Positions 36,502 through 45,618 of a stretch of 64,000 nucleotides of DNA are shown here, in pieces; position 1 is the stretch's first letter; each line of letters opens with the position of its first letter. The notes under the pieces are model-generated. The model had not been told where the DNA came from and searched no databases. It worked only from the letters and a program-made list of their open reading frames with translations. This DNA comes from JAMZMI01 sp964353015 (GTDB taxonomy: Bacteria; Bacteroidota; Bacteroidia; Cytophagales; Cyclobacteriaceae), in NCBI GenBank assembly GCA_964353015.1, contig CAYGUA010000019.1, positions 42,487 to 106,486 on the forward strand, written 5' to 3'. The position numbers were made by a program, and so were the translations under genes.

Positions 36502-37107
36502 ATGCAACAATCCGATAAACCATCTAAAGAAAAACAAAACGCAGCGCGTGCCAGATTCTTTCTTAGCAATCTGTTGAAAGGTGTAATCTGGATGATCGTG
36601 ATTGTTGGCGGATATTTTTATCTCGAATCCAATTACAACTTTTCACTTCAGGAAATTTTGGGTCCCTTTTATGATCAGCCGGCTGTCATATATACTATCT
36701 TTTTTGGGTCAGAAGTCATCTTTGGTATCATTCCACCTGAGCTATTCATGATTTGGTCATTGAGGGAGGAGGTACTCAATATTTATATCCAAAATGTGAT
36801 TGCACTGGCTGTAATATCCTATTGTGCAGGTTTGATTGGATATTATCTTGGCTCGCATTTTAGCACCACGCGAGCCTACAGAGTACTTAGAAAAAATTAC
36901 CTGAGGAAATTTGAAAAACACATTACACGATTCGGTGGTTTCATGATCATCGTGGCGGCATTGACCCCCATTCCATTTGCAGGAATATGTATGTTGATGG
37001 GCGCAGTGAAATATCCGACCAGAAAATTTATGTTGATTTCTTTATCACGATTTTTAAGGTTTGCCATATACGCCATGATCATTTGGGAAGCTAATATTTT
37101 ACAATGA
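36502..37107 (+). CDS. VTT-domain (DedA/SNARE-associated family) membrane protein
   Basis: A 201-residue inner-membrane protein with about five hydrophobic segments. The VTT/DedA-like core reads IIPPELFMIWSL, then FGGFMIIVAALTPIPFAGICMLMGA, cited here as ALTPIPFAGICMLMGAVKY, and ends in RFLRFAIYAMII. The family includes lipid scramblases and proteins needed for envelope homeostasis. I prefer ATG 36502 over the TTG one codon earlier. Its last codons overlap the hemH start in an ATGA arrangement (37104-37107), so the two are coupled. The reason for pairing with haem synthesis is not known. Confidence 0.8.
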   Translation: MQQSDKPSKEKQNAARARFFLSNLLKGVIWMIVIVGGYFYLESNYNFSLQEILGPFYDQPAVIYTIFFGSEVIFGIIPPELFMIWSLREEVLNIYIQNVIALAVISYCAGLIGYYLGSHFSTTRAYRVLRKNYLRKFEKHITRFGGFMIIVAALTPIPFAGICMLMGAVKYPTRKFMLISLSRFLRFAIYAMIIWEANILQ

Positions 37108-38117
37108 GTAAAAAAGGAGTATTGTTAGTTAATCTGGGCACACCAGATTCCACGAGTGTGCCTGATGTAAGAAAATATCTGAGAGAATTTTTGATGGATA
37201 AGCGGGTCATTGATATTCCGGCAATTCCACGTTGGCTGCTGGTCAACCTCATTATTACCACCTTTAGAGCACCTAAATCAGCCGCGGAATACAGGAAGCT
37301 TTTCACTGAGCGTGGTTCTCCTTTAAAATATTATACCGAAGATCTGGTCGCGCCATTACAGCAAATTTTGGGTGATGAATTTAAGGTCATCTATGCAATG
37401 CGCTATCAGAGTCCATCCATTCAGGCAGGATTAGATGCGCTCAATGCTGAAAATGTGGAAAGTATCCATGTGATTCCGCTCTTTCCACAATACGCCTCTG
37501 CAACGACCGGTTCCGTGATTGACAAAGTGATGGAGATTACTAAAAACTGGCAAATCATCCCAGAGATTAAGTTTACGTCCCAGTTTTTGGAGAGTGATTT
37601 GTTTCTGGAAGTAATCGCAAGGAATGGCAAAAAGTGGATGGATAAGACGGATTATGATCATTTTCTATTTAGCTATCACGGGTTGCCCGAAAGACAAATC
37701 AGAAAAGGATCAGTTGGTGATCAATGTCAATTGGGTTCTTGCTGCGATACTTTCCATGATAAAAACAGATTTTGCTACCGGGCGCAATGCTTCCAAACAA
37801 CCAGGCTCGTCGCTGAGAAATTGGGGTTGAGCGAGGATCAATACACGGTTTGCTTCCAATCACGATTGGGTAAGGATCCTTGGATCAAGCCTTATACCGA
37901 AAATGTACTTGAAGATTTGGCCAAGAGCGGTAAAAAGAAAGTGCTAGCATTCTCTCCTGCATTTGTTTCTGATTGTCTGGAGACGACCATAGAAGTAGGC
38001 CAGGAATACAAAGAAAAATTTGAGGAAGCGGGTGGCGAGCAATGGGACCTGGTAGAAAGTTTGAATGATGATCCACTGTGGGTGGAGTGTTTGGCGGGGA
38101 TTGTGAAATCTCAATAG
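37104..38117 (+). CDS. hemH: Ferrochelatase
   Basis: Inserts Fe2+ into protoporphyrin IX in the last step of haem b synthesis (or into coproporphyrin in other lineages). MSKKGVLLVNLGTPDS is the family start; the metal-binding His is H192 in FSYHGLPERQ, and VSDCLETTIEV (about residue 300) carries the second conserved acidic residue. A Cys cluster (QLGSCCDTFHDKNRFCYRAQ, four Cys) lies at about 208-228; Cys-rich segments bind an Fe-S cluster in some ferrochelatases, but spacing here would need comparison. The length of 337 is usual. The start overlaps the VTT gene, and the HTCS gene follows 10 bp after the stop. Confidence 0.96.
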   Translation: MSKKGVLLVNLGTPDSTSVPDVRKYLREFLMDKRVIDIPAIPRWLLVNLIITTFRAPKSAAEYRKLFTERGSPLKYYTEDLVAPLQQILGDEFKVIYAMRYQSPSIQAGLDALNAENVESIHVIPLFPQYASATTGSVIDKVMEITKNWQIIPEIKFTSQFLESDLFLEVIARNGKKWMDKTDYDHFLFSYHGLPERQIRKGSVGDQCQLGSCCDTFHDKNRFCYRAQCFQTTRLVAEKLGLSEDQYTVCFQSRLGKDPWIKPYTENVLEDLAKSGKKKVLAFSPAFVSDCLETTIEVGQEYKEKFEEAGGEQWDLVESLNDDPLWVECLAGIVKSQ

Positions 38118-38127
38118 TATTTATGTT

Positions 38128-41100
38128 TTGGCTGGTGAGTTATGGATATATTTAAACGCGTTATTGCCCAAAAAACCATCAATTTTGTCCATCAGATATT
38201 ATACACTTCTATTATTACTTACCCTATTTAATACTGGTCTTTCCCAGGATTATGGGATGCATTTTAGCTCAGAAGGTATTCCTGATCATCGATATTTATT
38301 TGATTCTGAACAGGTTTGGGACGTTGCGCCAGATAGCACCGGGGTGTTGATTGTTGCCACAGGCGTGTTGAAAGAATATGATGGAAGTAGCATAATTAAT
38401 CAGCTATCAAGTGCCGCAATTAGGACTTTGGAAAAATCAGAATCAGGCAGAATTTATGCAGGAGGAGTAAATGATTTTGGTTATCTGGTAATTGACAGCC
38501 TTGGAAGAACCAGTTTTTTATCATTAGCGAATAAGGTTGCTGAAGACTTAGAGATAGATAAAATCGAACAAATTTTTATCGATGAGAATAAAATCTATTT
38601 TGCTGGCGATAATTATATCTATCAATATGATGAAAAAAGTGGAGTTGTGATTACTTATTCAGCTCCTGAGCGGCCCTATCCATTATTTAAATTTCAGGGT
38701 TCTGTTTATGCCATGATTGATAATCGTGGATTATATAAACTACATAATGGCAAACTTGAATATGATCAAAACCAAAGTTTCTATGAAGGAATTGGGGCTA
38801 CTTCTATCATCACTTATCAAGATTCCCTGATTCTTTTTTCCAGTGCTTTAGGAGCTTTGAAATATAAGGATGGGCAGTACTCAGAAATGGAAGTTTTCCA
38901 AAATGATTATTTCAAAGAAAAACTTTTGTATTCTTTTAAGCCCCTTTCCAATGATCGCTATGCGTTTTGTTTTCTGAAAGGTGGGGTTGTCATTACTGAT
39001 GAAAACTTTGATCCATTGATAAAATATGATGAATCCAATGGTTTTGGGAATATAGTTTATAGTCTAAGAGAGGGGCTCAACAACGAACTTTTCATGTGTA
39101 CAAATAATGGTCTATTTGTGCTTGACTTAAATTCCAATATCTATTATCATGACGAAAACACAGGATTGAAGGGCCTGGTTACAGATATGGTTCCTGTGGG
39201 TGATTCTCTTTTCGTTTCAACATTCAATGGTGTTTATGCGACGCATTGGGCAAGCAATGAAAATCCGCTAGCCATAACGTCTAATCGATTTCTTAAAGTG
39301 AATGGAACGGGAATCTACTCTTATGATTTACTACCAACAACAGAAGGATTATTTGTAAATGCCTATGAAAATGTAGGAATTATAAAAAAAGGAAAGCTCA
39401 AGGTTTTAGTAAATAAGTTAAGTTCTAATGGTTTTGTAACCTTCAGTCCAGATTCTAGCAAAGTTATTGCCACTGGGGACGAGGGAAACGAAGTATTGGT
39501 TTTCACCAAAAAGGGAAAGGAATGGAAACTAAATAATAAGATTGATACCAGAGAATATAGTTCGACCTTTAATGTGTTTAAAAAGATATTTTGGGATGAA
39601 AAGCTACAAAAATACTGGGGATCAACAAGCAGAAGTATTTTTACAATCGAGTTTGACCAATCATTTGAGAAACTTTTATCTGTTGATTTTTATGGGGAAG
39701 ATGATGGATTGCCAGCTACAAAGGGCAACACCGTAGTAAAGCTGGAGAATGATTTACGTTTCCTGACCAATTTCGGATTATACGAATTCAATCATGACTC
39801 AGGCAGCTTTTCAAAAGATGAGCGTTTCGGAGATTTGTTTGATCAGAATGGTTTTTACCTTCTCAATAAAGAAAACGAAAATAAATACTGGTACGCTTCT
39901 CGGGAGGGCACCAAGGGTATGATCTTTCGGTCATCGTCGAATGAACCCTTTGAGGTGATAAGGAAATCGATGGAACAATTTCCACCCAATCAACAGGTCA
40001 TCGTCAACTCAATACACGGACAATTGTACGGAGGCTTCAAAGGATTAATATTGGTAGGGGATCCCAATAAGGTCGATTATGAAACCGCTAATCCAGTAAT
40101 AATTCGGTCAGTTTCCACATTAAGTAATCAAAAAGACTCTTTGGTTTTTTGGGGTAGAAACTTTTCCACAAACGTCCCTAAATTTTCTCCTCTTGAAAAT
40201 TCTTTTAGATTTCGATACACATTGCCATATTTTATTAGAGCAGAAAATATCACCTATTCCTACAAGCTGGATGGCTATGAAAAACTATGGTCTCCATATT
40301 CTTCTAAAGCCGAAAAAGAATATACCAACCTGCCTTTCGGAAAGTATTCTATGCAAGTCAAAGCTAGAAATGGATATGGTGCGGAAAGTAAATTGGGTAA
40401 ATACGAATTTGAAATATTGCCTGCATGGTATCTTACCGCATGGGCCTATGCTGGTTATTTTATACTGTTTATACTTACCATCTGGACAGCCGTCAAAATC
40501 AATTCGCGCCGACTCCAGCGAGTAAACGAAAAACTAGAAGAAACAATCTTGGAGCGAACCCAGGAAATCCGCTATCAGGCCGAAAAGCTGCAAACGCTAG
40601 ACAATGCCAAATCCCGATTCTTTGCCAATATCTCACATGAGTTGCGTACGCCACTCACCTTGATCCAAGGACCATTAGAATCTGTGCTCAATGGAAGTTT
40701 GGGCAAAGTCAATGATAAGATTAAATCTAACCTGAATCTATCACGCACCAGCACTAAAAAACTACTCAATTTGGTGGAGGAAATACTCGACCTATCCAAA
40801 CTGGAAGCCGGCAAGATGGAATTGAAAAAAGAAGCAATCAGATTTCATGATTTGGTCAAGCGGATTTTCTTTACCTATCAATCTTCTTATTCGGCTAAGT
40901 CCATCGAATTCCAATTTGACTATCAACTCGATGAAGACGCCATCTACCGTGTGGACATAGGTAAGCTCGAAAAAGTACTTGACAACCTGATGTCCAATGC
41001 CGTGAAATTCACAGAAGCCAATGGACTAATCAAAATGGAAGTTTCTGAGGTAAATGAGAAAATAACAATCACGATATCCGATACCGGAATTGGTATCAGT

Positions 41101-42096
41101 CAGGATGAATTGGATCAGATTTTCAACCGCTTTTATCAGGCAGGAAAAGACACAAAATATACAGGAGGCACAGGAATAGGACTTTCTTTGGCCAAAGAGC
41201 TTGCCACATTGATGCATGGAGAATTGAAAGTCACCAGCAAATTGGGAGAAGGAACAGCTTTCAAATTGACGATACCGATGGATGTAGCCATGAAAGAGGA
41301 CCTGGTGCTTTCTGAGGCAATGGATGAAAAACAGGAGCCAGTAGAAACAGAGACAACCGATTCCGATCCACTGAACCTGAAAGCAGCGAAAATACTGGTT
41401 GTAGAAGACGATGATGCCATGCGTGGTTACATCAAATCGCAGTTGGATAGCTATTCACTCGACGAGGCAGCTGATGGATTATCAGCCATCGAAAAGATAG
41501 AAAGCAATAGTTACGACCTGATCATTACGGATTTGATGATGCCAAAGCTGGATGGTTTGGATCTTGTGGCTCACCTCAGGTCAAACGAATCCACTAAGAA
41601 TATCTCAGTAATCATGCTCACAGCACGAGCAGCAGATGAAGATATCGTAGGTGCATTGACCATAGGTGTGAATGATTACATGATTAAACCATTCAATCCT
41701 GAGGAACTCAAAGCCAGAGTTGTCAATGTACTGACCAATAGAAAGGTAGTGGTTGAAGAAGAAATAAAGCCCACTTCAGCAGATGAAAAACTGGTAGCAG
41801 AAATGAAAGAAATTGTTAAGGCTAATATGAAATCCCGCAGTTTCAATACCAGTTCCTTAGCCAATGGGGCTTCAGTAAGCGAAAGACAATTGAGTCGGAA
41901 TATCCAGCAGATCACGGGACTCACAGCAGGTAATTTTATCAGAGAAGTCAGACTGAACGAAGCACGGATACTTCTCGAAAATCGGAGCTACACGACCATC
42001 TCTGAGGTGGCTTTTGCGGTAGGTTTTGAGAAGCCAGGCTACTTCTCAGAAATCTACACTAAGCGCTTTGGCAAAAAGCCAGCGGAGTATTTCTAA
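38128..42096 (+). CDS. Hybrid two-component system regulator (one-component HTCS: propeller, kinase, receiver, AraC HTH)
   Basis: A single membrane protein with a periplasmic sensor and cytoplasmic output. Signal or anchor (about residues 20-40), periplasmic beta-propeller (about 45-690), Y_Y_Y domain (about 700-775; SYKLDGYEKLWSPYSS), one membrane helix (about 777-797), HisKA with H837 in ISHELRTPLTL, HATPase (about 945-1055; DTGIGIS and GTGIGLSLAKEL), receiver with D1135 in LIITDLMMPKLDG and a C-terminal AraC-type HTH (about 1230-1322; FAVGFEKPGYFSEIYTKRFG). The annotated TTG start at 38128 is uncertain; TTG at 38164 or 38185 gives a cleaner signal peptide. HTCSs usually sit beside SusC/SusD polysaccharide loci; none is in the window, so the target is elsewhere or this is an orphan. 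It lies 10 bp after hemH and overlaps the convergent kinase gene by 4 bp. Confidence 0.93.
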   Translation: MAGELWIYLNALLPKKPSILSIRYYTLLLLLTLFNTGLSQDYGMHFSSEGIPDHRYLFDSEQVWDVAPDSTGVLIVATGVLKEYDGSSIINQLSSAAIRTLEKSESGRIYAGGVNDFGYLVIDSLGRTSFLSLANKVAEDLEIDKIEQIFIDENKIYFAGDNYIYQYDEKSGVVITYSAPERPYPLFKFQGSVYAMIDNRGLYKLHNGKLEYDQNQSFYEGIGATSIITYQDSLILFSSALGALKYKDGQYSEMEVFQNDYFKEKLLYSFKPLSNDRYAFCFLKGGVVITDENFDPLIKYDESNGFGNIVYSLREGLNNELFMCTNNGLFVLDLNSNIYYHDENTGLKGLVTDMVPVGDSLFVSTFNGVYATHWASNENPLAITSNRFLKVNGTGIYSYDLLPTTEGLFVNAYENVGIIKKGKLKVLVNKLSSNGFVTFSPDSSKVIATGDEGNEVLVFTKKGKEWKLNNKIDTREYSSTFNVFKKIFWDEKLQKYWGSTSRSIFTIEFDQSFEKLLSVDFYGEDDGLPATKGNTVVKLENDLRFLTNFGLYEFNHDSGSFSKDERFGDLFDQNGFYLLNKENENKYWYASREGTKGMIFRSSSNEPFEVIRKSMEQFPPNQQVIVNSIHGQLYGGFKGLILVGDPNKVDYETANPVIIRSVSTLSNQKDSLVFWGRNFSTNVPKFSPLENSFRFRYTLPYFIRAENITYSYKLDGYEKLWSPYSSKAEKEYTNLPFGKYSMQVKARNGYGAESKLGKYEFEILPAWYLTAWAYAGYFILFILTIWTAVKINSRRLQRVNEKLEETILERTQEIRYQAEKLQTLDNAKSRFFANISHELRTPLTLIQGPLESVLNGSLGKVNDKIKSNLNLSRTSTKKLLNLVEEILDLSKLEAGKMELKKEAIRFHDLVKRIFFTYQSSYSAKSIEFQFDYQLDEDAIYRVDIGKLEKVLDNLMSNAVKFTEANGLIKMEVSEVNEKITITISDTGIGISQDELDQIFNRFYQAGKDTKYTGGTGIGLSLAKELATLMHGELKVTSKLGEGTAFKLTIPMDVAMKEDLVLSEAMDEKQEPVETETTDSDPLNLKAAKILVVEDDDAMRGYIKSQLDSYSLDEAADGLSAIEKIESNSYDLIITDLMMPKLDGLDLVAHLRSNESTKNISVIMLTARAADEDIVGALTIGVNDYMIKPFNPEELKARVVNVLTNRKVVVEEEIKPTSADEKLVAEMKEIVKANMKSRSFNTSSLANGASVSERQLSRNIQQITGLTAGNFIREVRLNEARILLENRSYTTISEVAFAVGFEKPGYFSEIYTKRFGKKPAEYF

Positions 42097-44549
42097 ACAT
42101 TCACCTCTACATTTTGATATTGAGGTAGACTTATTTCAAATCTGGATCCTTTGCCTTCTTCGCTGGTTACTTCGATTTTTCCCTTATTCATCTTCACAAA
42201 ATCCCTCACCAGTCGCAAGCCCAAACCAACGCCTTTTTCTCCGGCGGTTCCGGTTCCGCGCTTCTGACCCACTTCGTTTTCAAATAGATTTTGTCGTTGT
42301 TTTTCGTTCAGGCCTATGCCATTATCTGATACCAAAACAAGGACTTTGTCATTTTCTATTTTGGAAGATAGGATGATTTCTCCCCCAGCTGCTGTGAATT
42401 TGATGGCATTGCTGACCAGGTTTCGGATGATGGTTTTGAAGCTGTTGGCATCCGCCCAAATGTGATGGATCTCATCTGCCTCGTTTTTCAATACAATGTT
42501 TTTATAATTAGCGACAGGCAGATAGATGTTTACTACTTCATCAATTGCAGCCTTTACGCTGACAGAAGTTGGGTTGAATGGGAACTGTCCCTCTTCATTC
42601 ACAGCCCAACTGAGTAGATTATCCAGCAGCGAACCTATTTCCTTTGATCGCTTCACCACCTCTTGATTTATCTCCTTTATTTCATCGTAATTCTCCTGCT
42701 TCAGATTAAAATCAATGATATCAGATAGAACCTGAAACGAACTAATGGGTGAGCGCAGATCGTGCGAGATGATGGAGAAAAACTTGCTTTTGGTTTTATT
42801 CAAATCGTTGAGGTGATCCCGCTGCGATTTGATTTCGATGTTTTGGTTTTGAATTTCTTTGTTGAGGGCCGTGAGCTGCTGGTTCTTCTTTTGGTTTTTG
42901 TAATAAAACACACCAAGCACAAGCAGGATCAAACCCACGGCTGTCAGGACTACTAGAGTGGCCAGCTGTCGTGCTTTTCCACTCTCAATGGTGGCATTCA
43001 GCGCCAGCTTTTCTTTTTCTGTGGCAAATTGGATGGAGTCTTTCTCCTGTTGAAACTCATAATCTGCCTCCAACCTTGTCAATGCTTTTGTTTTATCTTC
43101 ATCGAACAAGCTGTCTGCTGCTGCCTTGTAAGCCACATGCGCTTCATAAGCTTTCATCCCTTCACCCAATGCAGCATGTGCTTTGGCCTTTACTGCCAAC
43201 GCACCTATTTTAGGTCTTAGGACACCAATCTCATTGGCAATGGCAATGCATTCATTGGCATTGCTGATAGATTTGCGATAATATTTCAGTTCCAGATAGT
43301 AAGTGCATAGTCCCTCCAGCTGAAGAGTAATGTCGTTTTTATAGTCCAACTCTCGAAAAATCTCCAGACTTTTTTCATAATACTGGACTACTTTGTCTAG
43401 CTCTCCTTTTGCCCGATAGAGGTCGGCAAAAGACCCGTAGAGCAACGAAAATTCTCCTTTTTGGCCATATTTTTCGCTGAGTAAAAGACCTTTTTCAAGA
43501 TAATATAGTGATGTGTCATACTCCTCAGTGAGGGTTTTTAGATAACCCATATTGTTGCATAAATAAATTGCTTGGCTGAATAACTTCAAATCCAAAGCCA
43601 ACTTCAGACCATCCTCAAAATAGGAGGCAGCCTGATCCATATTTCCAATGTACGCCTGCGTAACACCCATTAAGTCAAATAAATAGGGTAATTCGCGTTC
43701 AAGACCGAGCTTAGTAAAAATGTTAAACGCTTTTTGGTAGTTACTCATGGAGGCCACATAGTCGCCCATTTCTGCATATATGTTTCCAAGATTTTTATAC
43801 GCTGACCCAACATTTTCATGCAGTTCGTTTAAAGGGAGCGTGATAGCAAGTGACTCTTTGTGAAGCTCTAATGCCCTTTCGTAATTCCCTTGAGATGATA
43901 GCAGGCCACCATAAAGGTTAAGTACTAAAGATTTAACAACATTAAGGTCGTGTAATTCGCACAATGCCAGCGTTTGTTGAAAAAGAGTTGCCGCAGTATC
44001 AATATTGCCTATTTCTTTGTAATGCAAGGCAATACCCGTTAGTGAACTGACTTGTGCTTCAAAGTCTTCCAGTTCTTTCGAAATTGCAAACAGTTTCTTA
44101 GCGTTTTCAAGTCTCAATTCGCGTAACCCGATCATTTCGTATACATGACTTCTTCCCCTATAAACATTGGCTAATCCTTTGGAGTAGTTGGTGAGGTTGG
44201 CATAATAAGAGGCCGTGTCAAGCAGTATGAGTACACTATCATATTTGCCTTTTATTTCCAATGGTACTCCTTTGAGGTAATAGAGCTCCGATAGGCCTTC
44301 TGTATCGTTTATTTTCCTGGCCAAATTAATCCCAGCATTCACATATGGAGTGAGTTTTCGAGGATCATAATCTCTATAAATCATACCAATAATTACATAG
44401 CTATTGACCAGTTTACGCTCATCCTTTTCTGTTTCCAAAATACTCAATAGCGAATCTATCCGCTGTTGATATTGCCCAAGGGAAGTGTAGGTAATACAGA
44501 AAAATGCCATGATGAGGATGAGTGATTTCAAGACTACTTGCATAGGCAT
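42093..44549 (-). CDS. TPR-containing sensor histidine kinase
   Basis: A kinase of about 818 residues. I choose ATG 44549 (MPMQVVLKSLILIMAFFCIT) since it opens directly with a signal peptide ending near SLGQ; ATG 44588 adds 13 polar residues. A periplasmic stretch of about seven tetratricopeptide repeats follows (for example AYKNLGNIYAEMGDYVASMS), then one membrane helix (LATLVVLTAVGLILLVLGVF), a coiled coil and the kinase core. The phosphoacceptor His lies in FSIISHDLRSPIS (609 counted from the long start), and the ATPase has NAIKFTAAGG, DNGIGLN and KGVGLGLRLVRDF. It is divergent from the LytTR response regulator, its likely partner. The TPR-kinase/LytTR pair is common in Bacteroidota. It overlaps the HTCS gene end by 4 bp. 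Confidence 0.92.
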   Translation of the reverse strand: MPMQVVLKSLILIMAFFCITYTSLGQYQQRIDSLLSILETEKDERKLVNSYVIIGMIYRDYDPRKLTPYVNAGINLARKINDTEGLSELYYLKGVPLEIKGKYDSVLILLDTASYYANLTNYSKGLANVYRGRSHVYEMIGLRELRLENAKKLFAISKELEDFEAQVSSLTGIALHYKEIGNIDTAATLFQQTLALCELHDLNVVKSLVLNLYGGLLSSQGNYERALELHKESLAITLPLNELHENVGSAYKNLGNIYAEMGDYVASMSNYQKAFNIFTKLGLERELPYLFDLMGVTQAYIGNMDQAASYFEDGLKLALDLKLFSQAIYLCNNMGYLKTLTEEYDTSLYYLEKGLLLSEKYGQKGEFSLLYGSFADLYRAKGELDKVVQYYEKSLEIFRELDYKNDITLQLEGLCTYYLELKYYRKSISNANECIAIANEIGVLRPKIGALAVKAKAHAALGEGMKAYEAHVAYKAAADSLFDEDKTKALTRLEADYEFQQEKDSIQFATEKEKLALNATIESGKARQLATLVVLTAVGLILLVLGVFYYKNQKKNQQLTALNKEIQNQNIEIKSQRDHLNDLNKTKSKFFSIISHDLRSPISSFQVLSDIIDFNLKQENYDEIKEINQEVVKRSKEIGSLLDNLLSWAVNEEGQFPFNPTSVSVKAAIDEVVNIYLPVANYKNIVLKNEADEIHHIWADANSFKTIIRNLVSNAIKFTAAGGEIILSSKIENDKVLVLVSDNGIGLNEKQRQNLFENEVGQKRGTGTAGEKGVGLGLRLVRDFVKMNKGKIEVTSEEGKGSRFEISLPQYQNVEVNV

Positions 44550-44602
44550 CAATTTGACTATTTTGCGGGAATAGCTAAAATAAAACATTAAACCTTTAAT
44601 TG

Positions 44603-44632
44603 TTTGCCCTTTCCAGAGATCATTTAGTTTTG
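44603..44632 (+). promoter_or_regulatory. Bacteroidota-type promoter of the LytTR regulator gene
   Basis: TTTG (44603-44606), 18 bp, then TAGTTTTG (44625-44632) match the -33 and -7 consensus. The ATG at 44642 follows so closely that the mRNA would be nearly leaderless. The site lies in the 53-92 bp shared with the divergent kinase gene. Confidence 0.55.
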
Positions 44633-44641
44633 TAATCGAAA

Positions 44642-45376
44642 ATGAATGAACGAGTAGGTGTATATGTAGTAGAAGACGATCTGATCACTCGATCACAGAT
44701 CAAAGGGTATTTGAGTGACGCTGGTTATAAGCTAGCCGGTCAGGCCACCGATGCGGAAACAGCCTGGTCTGACTTTCAAAAAATGACAGTCGATATCGTC
44801 ATGCTAGATATAAATCTCAGTGGTAAAAAAGATGGGCTCTGGCTTGGAGCACAGCTTCGAGAGGCAGGAAAAATACCGTTCATTTTCCTCACAGCACACA
44901 ATGACAAAGCCACTATACAGGAAGCCGCCAATCTCAAACCCAATGGCTACCTCATCAAGCCATTTACAGCTATGGGGCTTTATTCTGCAATAGAGGTGGC
45001 CATGCAAAATTTTTCAAATCCTCAAGTTGTCGCTTCGGAAACAGTAGATAGTCAGATCGTGGTAAAAGACAGTTTGTTTATCAAAGTAGACCATTTGCTT
45101 GTGAAGGTGAAATTTGATGAATTGCTATTCGTCATGTCTGAGGGGAATTATCTGGAGCTACATCTTAGAGATCAGAAGTATCTAATCCGAAGCAAGCTTA
45201 CCGATTTTGCCAAACAGCTTCCCCCACAGCAGTTTATTCAGGTGCACTTACGCTATCTGGTAAATCAGGAAATGATTCAGTCTATTGGAGCTAGTTTTTT
45301 ACTTATTCATAACAAAGAGATTCCTATTTCCAAGTCCTATAAAGAGGAATTGATGCGTAGGATCCAATCCTTTTAA
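44642..45376 (+). CDS. LytTR-family response regulator
   Basis: A 244-residue response regulator. The receiver domain (residues 4-125) has the acidic pair VVEDDLITRSQ, the phosphoacceptor D56 in VMLDINLSG, Thr in FLTAHND and Lys in LIKPF. The C-terminal LytTR DNA-binding domain (about 143-244) is recognisable by VKVKFDELLFVMSEGNYLEL and FIQVHLRYLVNQ. Such proteins bind two direct repeats on one face of DNA with a 21-22 bp period. The gene is divergent from the TPR kinase, which probably phosphorylates it, and 242 bp upstream of the giant adhesin gene, whose leader holds 21-bp-period direct repeats. Control of the adhesin is a strong but untested inference. Confidence 0.93.
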   Translation: MNERVGVYVVEDDLITRSQIKGYLSDAGYKLAGQATDAETAWSDFQKMTVDIVMLDINLSGKKDGLWLGAQLREAGKIPFIFLTAHNDKATIQEAANLKPNGYLIKPFTAMGLYSAIEVAMQNFSNPQVVASETVDSQIVVKDSLFIKVDHLLVKVKFDELLFVMSEGNYLELHLRDQKYLIRSKLTDFAKQLPPQQFIQVHLRYLVNQEMIQSIGASFLLIHNKEIPISKSYKEELMRRIQSF

Positions 45377-45445
45377 ATCCGTTCACCTTTTTAGACCAGA
45401 TGAACTCAGAAAGTAGTTATGTTATCTGATAGTCACGCCTGCCCT

Positions 45446-45570
45446 CATACTTCACAAGTTTCCGTCCATACTTCACATTCTTTTCAGTATTCCTTCTAAT
45501 TAGATCCATTTCGTGTAGTGATTTCGGCCAAATGTCCGAATTCTGGTAGTTAATGTCCGGTTTTTGGCAG
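45446..45570 (+). promoter_or_regulatory. Two pairs of 21-bp-period direct repeats before the giant adhesin gene
   Basis: Pair A: CATACTTCACA at 45446-45456 and again, identical, at 45467-45477. Pair B: AATGTCCG at 45531-45538 and 45552-45559, extending to a 19-bp imperfect repeat (15 of 19 matches). Both periods are 21 bp, and the pairs are 85 bp apart, close to four periods, so all four lie on one face of the helix. The geometry fits LytTR sites, though neither motif matches the published LytTR consensus well. This 242-bp gap has no gene. Confidence 0.5.
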
Positions 45571-45618
45571 TCGACCTCCAGTAACATTACAGCTTTTTAA
45601 ACTTAAACTTTATCCGCC

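Noticed and set aside
42762..43220. Plus-strand frames within the TPR kinase gene
   Set aside because: Short, low-complexity Leu/Phe-rich frames lying opposite a well-supported kinase gene.
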